DNA from: Vallitalea maricola
Lineage (GTDB): Bacteria; Bacillota; Clostridia; Lachnospirales; Vallitaleaceae
DNA: 64,000 nt
Direction of reading: 5' to 3'
Assembly (NCBI RefSeq): GCF_036985595.1
Contig: NZ_BTPU01000031.1
Location: 62,001-126,000 of the forward strand
A model generated the notes under the pieces. That model saw nothing but the letters and a program-made list of their open reading frames with translations. It did no database searches and was not told the DNA's origin. Shown in pieces: positions 45,292 through 54,390 of the stretch. Every line of letters starts with the position of its first letter. Positions within the stretch are counted from its first letter, which is position 1. A program made the position numbers and the translations under genes.

Positions 45292-45328
45292 AAAAGTGAC
45301 AGTTTTGTTCAAAACAAAAGGGACAGTT
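45292..45328 (+). promoter_or_regulatory. Direct repeats between ECF and MocR-type genes
   Basis: AAAAGTGACAGTT (45292-45304) and AAAAGGGACAGTT (45316-45328) differ at one base and start 24 bases apart, a little over two helical turns. MocR-family regulators commonly bind such direct repeats in the divergent promoter. They lie upstream of the leftward ECF promoter region (minus-strand TATAAT-like sequences near 45262-45282). Confidence 0.6.
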
Positions 45329-45346
45329 ATTAGAAAGGGTGAAAAT

Positions 45347-46753
45347 ATGATTGATTTGGTACCAAATCTGGATGGGACTTTAGATAAACCATTATATGTT
45401 CAATTATATGAATACATAAGAAATGAGATAATAGGCGAAAGCATTATTCAAAACGAAAAATTACCTTCAATAAGACAGCTGTCAGGGAGTCTTGATATAA
45501 GTAAAACAACTATTGAAAATGCTTATCAGCAATTACTTGTAGAAGGTTATTTGTATAGTTTGCCCCAAAAAGGATATTATGCAAGTGCATTTGATAAAAC
45601 TTATGTAAACAGTAAGAAAAATGAAACAGAATACGTCGCAGAACAAAAAATAAAAAAATTGATTAAATATGATTTTAAAAATGAATATGTGGAAGAAATG
45701 AATTTTGATTTTAATTTATGGCGAAGATATATGAACCGTATTCTTAATTATGATTATCAAAAGCTATATAAGTCTACAGATGTGCAAGGTGAGATGGAAC
45801 TAAGAAAGGAGATTGTAAGATATGTTAGAAGATCAAGAGGTGTAACAGCTGATGCCAGCAGAGTTATCATTGGTGGAGGTGTTCAATATTTATTGAATAT
45901 ACTTAGTACATTAATGAAAAAAATCCACATTGATGAATGTGCTTTTGAAGATCCTGGATTCAATAGAGCCAAAAATATATTTATGCATAATAGTTTTGAT
46001 ATAATACCTATACCTATAAAAGAGGATGGAATCGATCTGAAAGTACTAAAAAATTCTAATTCGAAATTATGTTACGTTAGTCCTTCACATCAATTTCCTA
46101 CTGGTACAGTCATGTCTGTTGACCAGAGAATAAAACTATTGAAGTGGGCAAGTGAGAATAATGGTTATATTATTGAAGATGATTATAACAGCGAATTAAG
46201 ATACTATGGAAAACCTATACCTTCAATGCAGAGTTTTGATAAAGATGGAAACGTTATATATTTGGGTTCATTTTCTACAGTTCTGGTTCCTTCTATAAGA
46301 ATAAGCTACATGATTTTACCAAGTAAGTTAATCAACCTATATAATGAAAGTAAAAATAGGTATACACAGACAACTTCTAAGACAGAACAATTAGCATTAG
46401 CACTTTTTATGAAAGAAGGCATGTTTGAAAAACATATCAGGAGACTTAAGAAAAATTATACTAAAAAAAATCAAATATTGATTCAAGCAATAAAAAATTA
46501 TATGGGAGATAAAGTTCAGATTGGCGGAATGGATTCTGGGTTACATATGCTGATAAATGTTGATTCAAAACTCTCTGAACAACAAATAATAGAAATGGCA
46601 TTAGATAACGAGATTTTGATTTCAGGTATATCAGAATATACAATCGTAAAAAAATTTCAAAAAAATCCCATATTAATTCTATCATATAAAGGAATAGATA
46701 TTAATGATATTGAAAAAGCTATTCGATCACTTAGTAAAATTTGCTTTAATTGA
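45347..46753 (+). CDS. MocR/GabR-type regulator lacking the PLP lysine
   Basis: A 468-residue GntR-winged-helix plus fold-type I aminotransferase-like protein. The DNA-binding part is residues about 8-75 (LPSIRQLSGSLDISKTTIENAY). The aminotransferase part keeps VSPSHQFPTG and IIEDDYNSELRY (Asp for the PLP ring nitrogen), but the motif expected to read FSK reads FST: Thr311 (ACA) replaces the lysine that forms the PLP aldimine (Lys312 in GabR). PLP could still bind non-covalently, or the ligand may differ. ATG 45347 has AAAGGGTGA. It probably controls the divergent ECF gene through the direct repeats. Confidence 0.88.
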   Translation: MIDLVPNLDGTLDKPLYVQLYEYIRNEIIGESIIQNEKLPSIRQLSGSLDISKTTIENAYQQLLVEGYLYSLPQKGYYASAFDKTYVNSKKNETEYVAEQKIKKLIKYDFKNEYVEEMNFDFNLWRRYMNRILNYDYQKLYKSTDVQGEMELRKEIVRYVRRSRGVTADASRVIIGGGVQYLLNILSTLMKKIHIDECAFEDPGFNRAKNIFMHNSFDIIPIPIKEDGIDLKVLKNSNSKLCYVSPSHQFPTGTVMSVDQRIKLLKWASENNGYIIEDDYNSELRYYGKPIPSMQSFDKDGNVIYLGSFSTVLVPSIRISYMILPSKLINLYNESKNRYTQTTSKTEQLALALFMKEGMFEKHIRRLKKNYTKKNQILIQAIKNYMGDKVQIGGMDSGLHMLINVDSKLSEQQIIEMALDNEILISGISEYTIVKKFQKNPILILSYKGIDINDIEKAIRSLSKICFN

Positions 46754-46917
46754 AAATAAAATTTTATTATTGATTGTATTTTTTATAATAAAAATAAGCT
46801 GTGTGTGATATACTATAAGTATGTGAGTATTGATGATAGAATTAATATAATAAGTAGTTTTTGCTTATAAAATAAGTTTTATTGTTATATTTTTAAATCA
46901 AACAGGAGCTGATTGAT

Positions 46918-47418
46918 GTGAGAAAAAGAGCACTACTTGTAAATGATTCTAGATTTGAAAGTTTAATAATGAAAGATATGTTAAACAATCTAGGTTATGA
47001 TGTTGAACTTGCAGATGAATTTGATGCATTATACGAAGCAGAGCAGTTTGAACCTAATATTGTTATAGTTAATTATATTATGAGGAAAACTCGTGGAGAT
47101 AAATTAATCAAAGACATTAAATCTACTATACCTGATAGTAAATGTTTATTATCATCCAGCAATTCAATCAGACATGATAAAATAGAAGATAGTGTTGATG
47201 GAATTCTACACACTCCATTATCCATGTTTACTTTAAAAGATAGTCTTAAAAGGATTGGGGAAGAAGAAGATATTATACATTTTGTTGGAAAAGATGAAAT
47301 TTCTGCACATATAAAATATTGTCCTCATTGTGCAAGTAACTTAAGTGATTTTAACCAAAGTATTACTTTTTGCCCATACTGTGGTCAAATTCTTAAACAA
47401 AAAGTATCTAATAAATAA
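46918..47418 (+). CDS. Degenerate receiver-zinc ribbon protein
   Basis: A 166-residue protein. Residues 1-115 have the receiver fold (RALLVND start, Asp10), but the phosphoacceptor position reads NIVIVNYIM with Asn52, and the usual Lys-Pro near residue 99 is Thr-Pro, so phosphorylation is unlikely. Residues 135-155 form a zinc ribbon CPHC...CPYC (Cys135, 138, 152, 155). It may be a phosphorylation-independent adaptor. GTG 46918 has AGGAG at 46904-46908. Single gene followed by a terminator; it precedes a chemoreceptor gene. Confidence 0.82.
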   Translation: MRKRALLVNDSRFESLIMKDMLNNLGYDVELADEFDALYEAEQFEPNIVIVNYIMRKTRGDKLIKDIKSTIPDSKCLLSSSNSIRHDKIEDSVDGILHTPLSMFTLKDSLKRIGEEEDIIHFVGKDEISAHIKYCPHCASNLSDFNQSITFCPYCGQILKQKVSNK

Positions 47419-47426
47419 TCTATCAG

Positions 47427-47456
47427 TCGGATAATTAATATTATCCGATTTTTTTT
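47427..47456 (+). terminator. Rho-independent terminator
   Basis: TCGGATAAT (47427-47435) pairs with ATTATCCGA (47440-47448), followed by eight T. Confidence 0.92.
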
Positions 47457-47547
47457 ATCTTTTCATCAAATAACATAAAAGGATAATATATTGTAAAAAG
47501 ACAAATTATGTAATATAATGTACGTAAGAAAGGGAAGGTGGGATTAA

Positions 47548-49035
47548 ATGGAGGAAAATATTAAAATTAGTCATGAGCAAAAGAGATATAAATATTATTA
47601 CATAATGATAAGTATTATGTTTTTGCTGATGATACTGCAAATGGTTTTAGGTGTTAAAATGGGTAATCGCTCATTAATTCTAGTTATATCTTTAAGTTTT
47701 CTTCTTGTTGCATCAGTTGTTATTACCCTTATATTGAATAAAAAAAGTATTAATACCAAGAGCACAATCTATATAACCTTGATACCAATGATTATATGTT
47801 GGTCTGTTATATTTAGTACTAGTGAAAGTATAGTTGTTTTCTCTGGTATGTTTCCAGTTTTAGTATTACTAGTTTTCCTAGGACGTTATAAGGCAATAGT
47901 AATAACTGGCAGTTTCAATATAGGTGTAACTATTTTTAAAATAGTAGGATTATTAGATAATGATAACTTATCCAATGTTGATAAATCCGTTTATATCTAT
48001 TTAGTTCTTGTGCTGTTGATATTTTCTGCTTCCTGCTATATGGGAGCCAAGATATTACATAACATGATGAATAGAAATAGAAAGATGATTAGTAATCTTG
48101 AAAAGTCTAGAGATGAGCAAGACCAGATGATGAATAGATTAATAGATACTAGCAAAGTTATCTATAATCATTCTAACGAACTTAATATTATTATGGAAGA
48201 TATGAATATTATGTCCAAAGATATAGAACAATCAGTAGAACAGATAAAAGAAGGGGCTAGAGAAGGTGCTGAATATACAGAAAAACAGCTAGAATCAACT
48301 AATAATATTCAAGAGTTGATAAATGAAGCTTCGGATACATCTCTATCCATTAGTCATACATCAAAAGAAATAGAAAATGTAATAGGTAATGGTATGGAGA
48401 TTGTTGAAACATTGTATGACAATAATAATGTTTCTAATGAAAATAATTCTAGAACATTTGATATCATGCAAGAACTGAAAGAAAAGTCGGATAATATTGT
48501 AGATATCATAGAGACCATAAAGAGTATTGAGGACCAAACTAATCTATTGGCTCTAAATGCTGCAATAGAGGCTGCGAGAGTGGGGGAAGCAGGTAAAGGT
48601 TTTGCAGTTGTTGCAGATGAGATAAGACATTTGGCAGAACAGTCTTCACAATCCGTGAATGATATTACATTAATCATTTCCGAATTACAAGAACAAACCA
48701 ATAAATCTTTGAGTGCATATGAAAAACTTAATAAAATAAGTGAGGAACAAAACAGACTAGTTGAAGGTACAAAAAATGTTTTTGATAAAATTAAAAATAA
48801 TATGATAGAAAATACGAAAAAAATTGATTTGCTGTCCTCAAAAATATCTACAATTGTAGAGGAAAACAGGAATATCGTAGGTTCCGCTAATAACCTGTCA
48901 GCTATTACACAAGAAAATTATAGCAGCTCAGAAAATACTGTTTCATTGACATATAAGTATCTCACATTATCGGAAAAAGGTAATAAGATATTGGAAAGTT
49001 TGAATGAAACATCAGAAAAAATTGCTTCAAATTAA
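47548..49035 (+). CDS. Methyl-accepting chemotaxis protein, membrane-sensing type
   Basis: A 495-residue chemoreceptor. Residues about 18-180 hold five or six membrane helices with almost no outside domain, so it senses through the membrane or a partner. Residues about 230-495 are the signalling coiled coil with the conserved tip DQTNLLALNAAIEAAR followed by GEAGKGFAVVADEIRHLA. No HAMP domain is evident. It should couple to CheA/CheW. ATG 47548 has AGGGAAGGTGG. A strong hairpin terminator follows. Confidence 0.92.
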   Translation: MEENIKISHEQKRYKYYYIMISIMFLLMILQMVLGVKMGNRSLILVISLSFLLVASVVITLILNKKSINTKSTIYITLIPMIICWSVIFSTSESIVVFSGMFPVLVLLVFLGRYKAIVITGSFNIGVTIFKIVGLLDNDNLSNVDKSVYIYLVLVLLIFSASCYMGAKILHNMMNRNRKMISNLEKSRDEQDQMMNRLIDTSKVIYNHSNELNIIMEDMNIMSKDIEQSVEQIKEGAREGAEYTEKQLESTNNIQELINEASDTSLSISHTSKEIENVIGNGMEIVETLYDNNNVSNENNSRTFDIMQELKEKSDNIVDIIETIKSIEDQTNLLALNAAIEAARVGEAGKGFAVVADEIRHLAEQSSQSVNDITLIISELQEQTNKSLSAYEKLNKISEEQNRLVEGTKNVFDKIKNNMIENTKKIDLLSSKISTIVEENRNIVGSANNLSAITQENYSSSENTVSLTYKYLTLSEKGNKILESLNETSEKIASN

Positions 49036-49092
49036 TAATGTAACGAGGTAAGTAAGATTTACAATTCTTGAGTAAAATATTTCGAGTAAGTC

Positions 49093-49122
49093 AGAAAAAG
49101 TGTTTTCAAAACACTTTTTCTC
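49093..49122. terminator. Palindromic terminator after the chemoreceptor
   Basis: AGAAAAAGTGTTTT (49093-49106) and its exact complement (49108-49121) form a hairpin that ends in TTTTTCT. Confidence 0.8.
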
Positions 49123-49188
49123 CTAACTGGTATAACTGTAGGCTTTTTCATATTTATTAAATAGGGGAAACTCAGTACCAAAAAAATC

Positions 49189-49217
49189 TTGACACATAAT
49201 ACATATTAATATATAAT
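49189..49217 (+). promoter_or_regulatory. Consensus promoter of the trpB T-box leader
   Basis: TTGACA (49189-49194), 17-base spacer, TATAAT (49212-49217): perfect vegetative consensus. Transcription should start near 49224. Confidence 0.85.
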
Positions 49218-49451
49218 AAATATAATTTAATAATCAAATTCGGTGATTGAAAGTAGTAAGAATTGGTTGTAATTATAGAGAGTCGGGGATGGTGGAATCC
49301 TGATATCTACAATAATTCTGAATGGATTCATGAGAAGTATGGTGAACGCTTGATTGCAAGTAGCTTATACCGTTTTTCCTACGTTATAAGGATAGGATAT
49401 GTTAGTATCTGAAAGAGTTAAGCACATAATAGGTGGCATAACGAAATGTAA

Positions 49452-49480
49452 CTTCGTCCTAATAATGACGGAGATTTTTT
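49452..49480 (+). terminator. First, upstream T-box terminator-like hairpin
   Basis: CTTCGTC (49452-49458) pairs with GACGGAG (49467-49473) with one G-T pair, followed by A and six T. The sequence resembles the second terminator (shared ACTTCGTCC-AATAA core) and follows a T-box-like element, suggesting a partial duplication. Confidence 0.65.
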
Positions 49481-49553
49481 GTTATTAGAGAGAATTATTT
49501 ATTAAAGCTGTTGACCTACAGCGAAGTGCTTAAAGTTGGGTGGTACCACGAGT

Positions 49554-49590
49554 AACACTTCGTCCCAATAAATGGATGAAGTGTTTTTTT
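49554..49590 (+). terminator. T-box terminator before trpB
   Basis: AACACTTCGTCC (49554-49565) pairs with GGATGAAGTGTT (49574-49585) with one G-T pair, followed by T7. It shares its 5' arm with the antiterminator. Confidence 0.93.
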
Positions 49591-49676
49591 ATTGCCTTTT
49601 TAGATACACATCTCATCGAAAATCAATATCACATTTTATTAAATTCAAAAATTATTAGAAGGGATGGAATTTAATT

Positions 49677-50867
49677 ATGACACATCAATTTGGAAAATTT
49701 GGAGGACAATATGTACCAGAACCAGTAATCGAGGCTTTGAATGAATTGGAGGCAGCTTTTAACGAAGCTATGCAGGATGAAGAATTTAAAAATGAATATC
49801 TATACTATATGAAAGATTATGTGGGAAGAGAGTCACCACTATACTTTGCAAAAAATATGACTAATAAGCTAGGTGGAGCTAAGATTTATTTGAAAAGAGA
49901 AGATCTTAATCATACAGGGGCTCACAAGATAAATAATGCAATAGGACAAATATTACTAGCTAAAAGAATGGGGAAGAAAAAGATAATCGCCGAAACAGGG
50001 GCAGGACAACATGGTGTAGCAACTGCTACAGCGGCAGCTATGTTCAACATGGAATGTGAAATTTTCATGGGAGAAGAGGATACTAAGAGACAGAAGCTTA
50101 ATGTTTTCAGAATGGAATTACTAGGTGCAAAAGTCACTCCTGTAACAAGAGGAACTAGAACTCTAAGCGATGCGGTAGATGAAGCTATTGAGCAATGGGT
50201 AGAGAGAATAGAAGATACATTTTACCTATTAGGTTCAGCAGTAGGACCACATCCATATCCAACTATGGTTCGTGAATTCCAAAAAATCATAGGTGAAGAA
50301 GCTCTTAGACAGATAAAAGAAAAAGAAGGAAGACTTCCAGATTATTGTATTGCATGTGTAGGTGGAGGAAGTAACGCTATTGGCTTATTCCACGAATTCA
50401 ATTCTTATGAAGAAGTTGAATTAATAGGTGTAGAAGCTGCGGGAAAAGGAGTAGATACTGATTTACATGCGGCAACTATGGCTCATGGAAAAGAGGGGGT
50501 TGTTCATGGTATGAATACAATCTTTATCCAAGATGACGAAGGAAATATAAGTCCAGTGTATTCAATATCAGCAGGATTGGATTATCCAGGTGTTGGACCA
50601 GAACATGCACATCTAAAAGACATTGGTAGAGCAAGGTATGAATCCATAACAGATGATGAAGCAGTTAATGCATTCTTATATTTATCACAAACAGAAGGTA
50701 TAATTCCTGCAATTGAAAGCTCACATGCACTCGCTTATACTATGAAATTTGCACCAACCCTTGATAAAGACAAGATTATTATAGTTAACCTATCAGGTAG
50801 AGGAGATAAAGATGTTGAAGCAATCGAAAGATATTTAAAAGCTAATAATAAGCCAATTAATCTATAG
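49677..50867 (+). CDS. trpB: Tryptophan synthase beta chain, stand-alone
   Basis: A 396-residue PLP enzyme. KREDLNHTGAHKINNA carries the PLP lysine (HKIN), ETGAGQHGVATA the catalytic loop, GGGSNAIG the phosphate-binding turn and LSGRGDKD the C-terminal site. It joins indole and serine to make tryptophan. No trpA or other trp gene neighbours it, so it may salvage external indole, or work with a TrpA encoded elsewhere. It is controlled by the Trp T-box in the leader. GAAGGGATGG precedes ATG 49677. Confidence 0.96.
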   Translation: MTHQFGKFGGQYVPEPVIEALNELEAAFNEAMQDEEFKNEYLYYMKDYVGRESPLYFAKNMTNKLGGAKIYLKREDLNHTGAHKINNAIGQILLAKRMGKKKIIAETGAGQHGVATATAAAMFNMECEIFMGEEDTKRQKLNVFRMELLGAKVTPVTRGTRTLSDAVDEAIEQWVERIEDTFYLLGSAVGPHPYPTMVREFQKIIGEEALRQIKEKEGRLPDYCIACVGGGSNAIGLFHEFNSYEEVELIGVEAAGKGVDTDLHAATMAHGKEGVVHGMNTIFIQDDEGNISPVYSISAGLDYPGVGPEHAHLKDIGRARYESITDDEAVNAFLYLSQTEGIIPAIESSHALAYTMKFAPTLDKDKIIIVNLSGRGDKDVEAIERYLKANNKPINL

Positions 50868-50957
50868 CTTCCGATACTCTATTTCTATAATTCAAATAAG
50901 TATTCTATCTGAATTATTGATAGATAAAAAATAAATATGAAAAATAACTATCATACA

Positions 50958-50991
50958 TTATGCCTAGATGTCTTGTGGAATCTAGGCATAA
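50958..50991. repeat. Perfect 12-base inverted repeat downstream of trpB
   Basis: TTATGCCTAGAT (50958-50969) and ATCTAGGCATAA (50980-50991) flank a 10-base loop. No T run follows, so it may be a transcript-end hairpin or an operator of the two-component operon that begins 43 bases on. Confidence 0.5.
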
Positions 50992-51033
50992 CCATTATAA
51001 TAATAGTATTATGTTATTATAGGAGAATGGTAT

Positions 51034-52536
51034 ATGGAATGGTGCAAAATTATAGTTGTAGATGATGAATACTTATTAAGACAAGGTATCATGCATATGT
51101 TGGATTGGAAAAAATATGGTTTTACAATTGTGGGGGAAGCAACTAATGCCACTCAGACATTAGAACTAATTGAAAAGGTACATCCGCATATAATCTTATG
51201 CGATATAGTCATGCCTAATATTGACGGCATAGAGCTATCTAAAATAATAAAAAAACGTTATCCGGATATTGAGATTGTAATTTTAAGTGGATATGATAAT
51301 TTTGATTATGTAAAAACTGCGTTCAAGTATGGGGTTGCAGATTATATTCTAAAACCTACACTCACAGCAGACCAATTACTAGATATATTAATACCTCTAC
51401 AAAAGAAATTTGGACAACCTGTATGTGATATCAAAAAAGAAGATGATGCAGGAAAACAGATGCTAAAAATGTTAGAGGATAAAATTTTGGATGAACAATT
51501 AATAAGCGATTGTTTTAATCAAGCAGAGTATACAATAATAGGTTATCAGCAATGTACTAATGATTCTATTGATGTCAGTTTAGTTAATGATAAGATTAAT
51601 GAAACATTTAGGAATTACAATTATATATACATAGGAAAATCTCAAAACATACATATATTCATTATTAATCATAAATCCCAAGAAAGATTTGATATCAATG
51701 ATAAATGGAATCAACTAACCAACAATCTTGAAAATATAATTATTACTGTTTTTTCAATGAAAATAGATGGGATTAATTCATCTTCAAATCTCTTAAAAGC
51801 TTATGAAGAAATAAAAAGCTTATCACAATACCATTTTTATGGTTATGAAAATGGGCATATAAGTGTTTCTTTGGAAACATATAAAAATAAGGATAGATTA
51901 AAATTTGATACAAAAGAATTTATGCATATAGCTACATCCGACTCAGTTACTGCCCTTGAATACTTGGAAACATATCTTAACAAACTAACTTTTCAAAATG
52001 GTCTTATGGGTAACGAGATAAAAGCCATTGTTCAAAACGTTATTTATAATCTTTTTAATATTATTTTTATTAGAGAAGATAAATATGAGGAAGTAAATAC
52101 CAAAAAGATTTTGTTTTTCAATAATATATCCAATGCTATTACATTGAAAGAGATAATTGAATACTTCAATGAAATAAAAGAGTATATACAATCCTTGATA
52201 AAAATAGGGACTACAAGCAGGATGATGCAACAGATACTTGACTATATTAATCTCAATTATAAAGAACAAATCAATCTCCAAGGAATCGCTAATGAATTTC
52301 ATATTAGTTATTCTTATTTATCTGCTTATTTCAATAATCACTACAAAGAAAGTTTTAATGATTATCTTAATGGGGTTAGAATACAAAAGGCGAAAGAATT
52401 TCTAGTTGAACCTTCTATTCAAATATCCTATGTTAGTGAGTTGGTTGGTTATTCATCCCCTAACTATTTTACCAAGGTTTTTAAAAAATTGACTGGTTAC
52501 ACACCAACAACCTACAGAAGGATGTATATGAAATGA
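51034..52536 (+). CDS. AraC-type response regulator (YesN-like)
   Basis: A 500-residue regulator: receiver domain at residues 1-120 with the acidic pair Asp10/Asp11, phosphoacceptor Asp57 (ILCDIVMP) and the Lys of ILKPT, a variable middle section, and an AraC DNA-binding domain at about 400-500 (INLQGIANEFHISYSYLSAYF and VGYSSPNYFTKVFKKLTGYTPT). It forms an operon with the histidine kinase gene, which overlaps it by 4 bases. Likely target is the mgl operon just downstream, in response to an external sugar. GGAGAATG precedes ATG 51034. Confidence 0.93.
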   Translation: MEWCKIIVVDDEYLLRQGIMHMLDWKKYGFTIVGEATNATQTLELIEKVHPHIILCDIVMPNIDGIELSKIIKKRYPDIEIVILSGYDNFDYVKTAFKYGVADYILKPTLTADQLLDILIPLQKKFGQPVCDIKKEDDAGKQMLKMLEDKILDEQLISDCFNQAEYTIIGYQQCTNDSIDVSLVNDKINETFRNYNYIYIGKSQNIHIFIINHKSQERFDINDKWNQLTNNLENIIITVFSMKIDGINSSSNLLKAYEEIKSLSQYHFYGYENGHISVSLETYKNKDRLKFDTKEFMHIATSDSVTALEYLETYLNKLTFQNGLMGNEIKAIVQNVIYNLFNIIFIREDKYEEVNTKKILFFNNISNAITLKEIIEYFNEIKEYIQSLIKIGTTSRMMQQILDYINLNYKEQINLQGIANEFHISYSYLSAYFNNHYKESFNDYLNGVRIQKAKEFLVEPSIQISYVSELVGYSSPNYFTKVFKKLTGYTPTTYRRMYMK

Positions 52537-54296
52537 GATTAAGAAAAATAAAATCAGCAGATAAAATTATAAGACTTTCTTTATTTACTAAAATTGTTCT
52601 TGTCACGTTATGTGGTCTAATAATATCAACTGTAGTAGTAGCTACAGTGACAATTAGTACAGGAGAAAAATTATATATCAACACATATAATACATCTAAT
52701 CAAAAGATTGGGGATAGAATTGTAGATGAACTGAAAAATCTGAATTATAAGGCTTATAACTTGATGGAAGAATATGGGCGAAGCAACAATTTAAAAGTGT
52801 ATTGTACAGAGTACATGCCAAAAACTAAACGTTTCTATAAAAGGTATAGTCTACAGAATGAATTATTTCGAATAAATAATAATTATGGTGTACCTATGTT
52901 CAATATATTCGTTATAGGAAATAATAAAAATTATTATACAGACAATTATATAGGTGTCACTTCTACGACAAAAGATAAAATAATGGAGATGGGATTTTAT
53001 AAACAATATAAACAAAATCCTTCTAATACTTACCATTATATAACAAGTGGATTCAATGGTTATGCTTCTTCACAGCCATCTATTGTTATCACAAAAGGAT
53101 TGGAAGAACCTATCAACAATACTTTTTTCGGGGATATGTTCATAAGTATTACAGAGGAAAATTACAGTTCCCTATATAAAAAATATATGGTAAGAGGAAA
53201 TGACGTAATAATACTTAGCAAAACAGGACAAGTCCTATCAAGTAGTATGAAAAAATATATAGGAGAAGAACGTGGAGACATCCTTACAATGGTAAAAGAA
53301 TCAATAAAAAGTTCTAAGTATATACGTACCCAATTTGACCAGAAACCATATCTATTGACAGCTAGATATATTCAAAATATGGATTTTTATTTAGTTATTC
53401 TAAGTGATACCAGTATTGTATCTAAGGTTTTCTTGAAATCAAAATATTATATTATACTTCTATCGGGTATAATTGCATTACTAACATGTTCTATAATCCT
53501 TATAATAACTAAAAAGACAACTAGCAGATTAACCAAATTGGTAGATACTATGGAAGTAGCGACAGAATCCAATTTTAAACAAAAAGTTCCTATAGAAGGT
53601 GGTTATGAGGTAAGAAGACTAAGTGCGGCATATAATCAGATGGTACTGGAATTGGAATCATATATTGATAAATTAATGGAAGAGCAAGAACAAAGAAGAT
53701 CAGCTGAATTATCAGCTTTACAGATGCAGATTAATCCTCATTTCATGTATAATACTCTAGCATCAATTAAATATCTAGCCTGGCAGGGAGATAATAAAGC
53801 GGTAGATGAGATGATTAATGCTTTTATAGCATTACTGCAAAATACAATATCAAAAACTGATGAAATGGTAACGGTAGAAGAAGAGATTAATAATCTCAAA
53901 AACTATGCAAAAATCAATAGTATGAGATACGGAGAAAAAATACAAGTATCTTACTATATTGATGACAGAGCATTAGACTTGCTTATTCCCAAATTACTAT
54001 TACAGCCTATAGTTGAAAATGCTTTTTTTCATGCTTTTTCCAACAAAGAAAATGGTGATATCAAGATCTTTGTTTCTCTACTAAATGATATATTGACCTG
54101 TGAGATAATTGATAATGGCGACGGTATCAATAATAAAGCATCAAATGAAAAAACAAGTTTCAAGACATATTGTAAAAGTATAGGCTTAGAAAATACAAAA
54201 CAAAGATTAAAGCTTGTATATAATGACAAAGCAAGTTTATCAGTTCAAAGCACTCCTAATATTGGTACATCAGTTAAAATAGTTATTGCTTGTTAG
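52533..54296 (+). CDS. Sensor histidine kinase (YesM-like)
   Basis: A 587-residue membrane kinase: first helix about 19-42, an extracellular sensor of about 260 residues, second helix about 300-322, HAMP about 325-375, then a His_kinase domain with QINPHFMYNTL (His403) and an ATPase domain with LQPIVENAFFHAF, DNGDGI and GLENTKQRL. It phosphorylates the preceding AraC-type regulator. The start ATG overlaps the regulator stop (ATGA). These kinases typically sense extracellular sugars or binding proteins, here plausibly together with MglB. Confidence 0.94.
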   Translation: MRLRKIKSADKIIRLSLFTKIVLVTLCGLIISTVVVATVTISTGEKLYINTYNTSNQKIGDRIVDELKNLNYKAYNLMEEYGRSNNLKVYCTEYMPKTKRFYKRYSLQNELFRINNNYGVPMFNIFVIGNNKNYYTDNYIGVTSTTKDKIMEMGFYKQYKQNPSNTYHYITSGFNGYASSQPSIVITKGLEEPINNTFFGDMFISITEENYSSLYKKYMVRGNDVIILSKTGQVLSSSMKKYIGEERGDILTMVKESIKSSKYIRTQFDQKPYLLTARYIQNMDFYLVILSDTSIVSKVFLKSKYYIILLSGIIALLTCSIILIITKKTTSRLTKLVDTMEVATESNFKQKVPIEGGYEVRRLSAAYNQMVLELESYIDKLMEEQEQRRSAELSALQMQINPHFMYNTLASIKYLAWQGDNKAVDEMINAFIALLQNTISKTDEMVTVEEEINNLKNYAKINSMRYGEKIQVSYYIDDRALDLLIPKLLLQPIVENAFFHAFSNKENGDIKIFVSLLNDILTCEIIDNGDGINNKASNEKTSFKTYCKSIGLENTKQRLKLVYNDKASLSVQSTPNIGTSVKIVIAC

Positions 54297-54390
54297 CGTG
54301 ATAGCTATTTTCTTTCTTATAAAAGAGTCTTATTTTTTTGACATAATAAATTATTACGATTGATATAAAATAATTACTATAAAACCCATA

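Larger units (their letters stand above)
49240..49590 (+). promoter_or_regulatory. T-box riboswitch leader specific for tRNA-Trp
   Basis: Stem I forms from AGAATT plus GTTGTA (about 49259-49271) and TACAAT plus AATTCT (about 49307-49319). The specifier bulge has AGTA on the 5' side and GAATGGA on the 3' side, placing the Trp codon TGG at 49323-49325. A canonical T-box sequence GGGTGGTACCACG lies at 49538-49550, with CGAAGTG (49522-49528) pairing CACTTCG (49556-49562) in the antiterminator. An earlier, degenerate T-box-like AGGTGGCATAACG lies at 49431-49443. Uncharged tRNA-Trp should allow readthrough into trpB. Confidence 0.93.
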
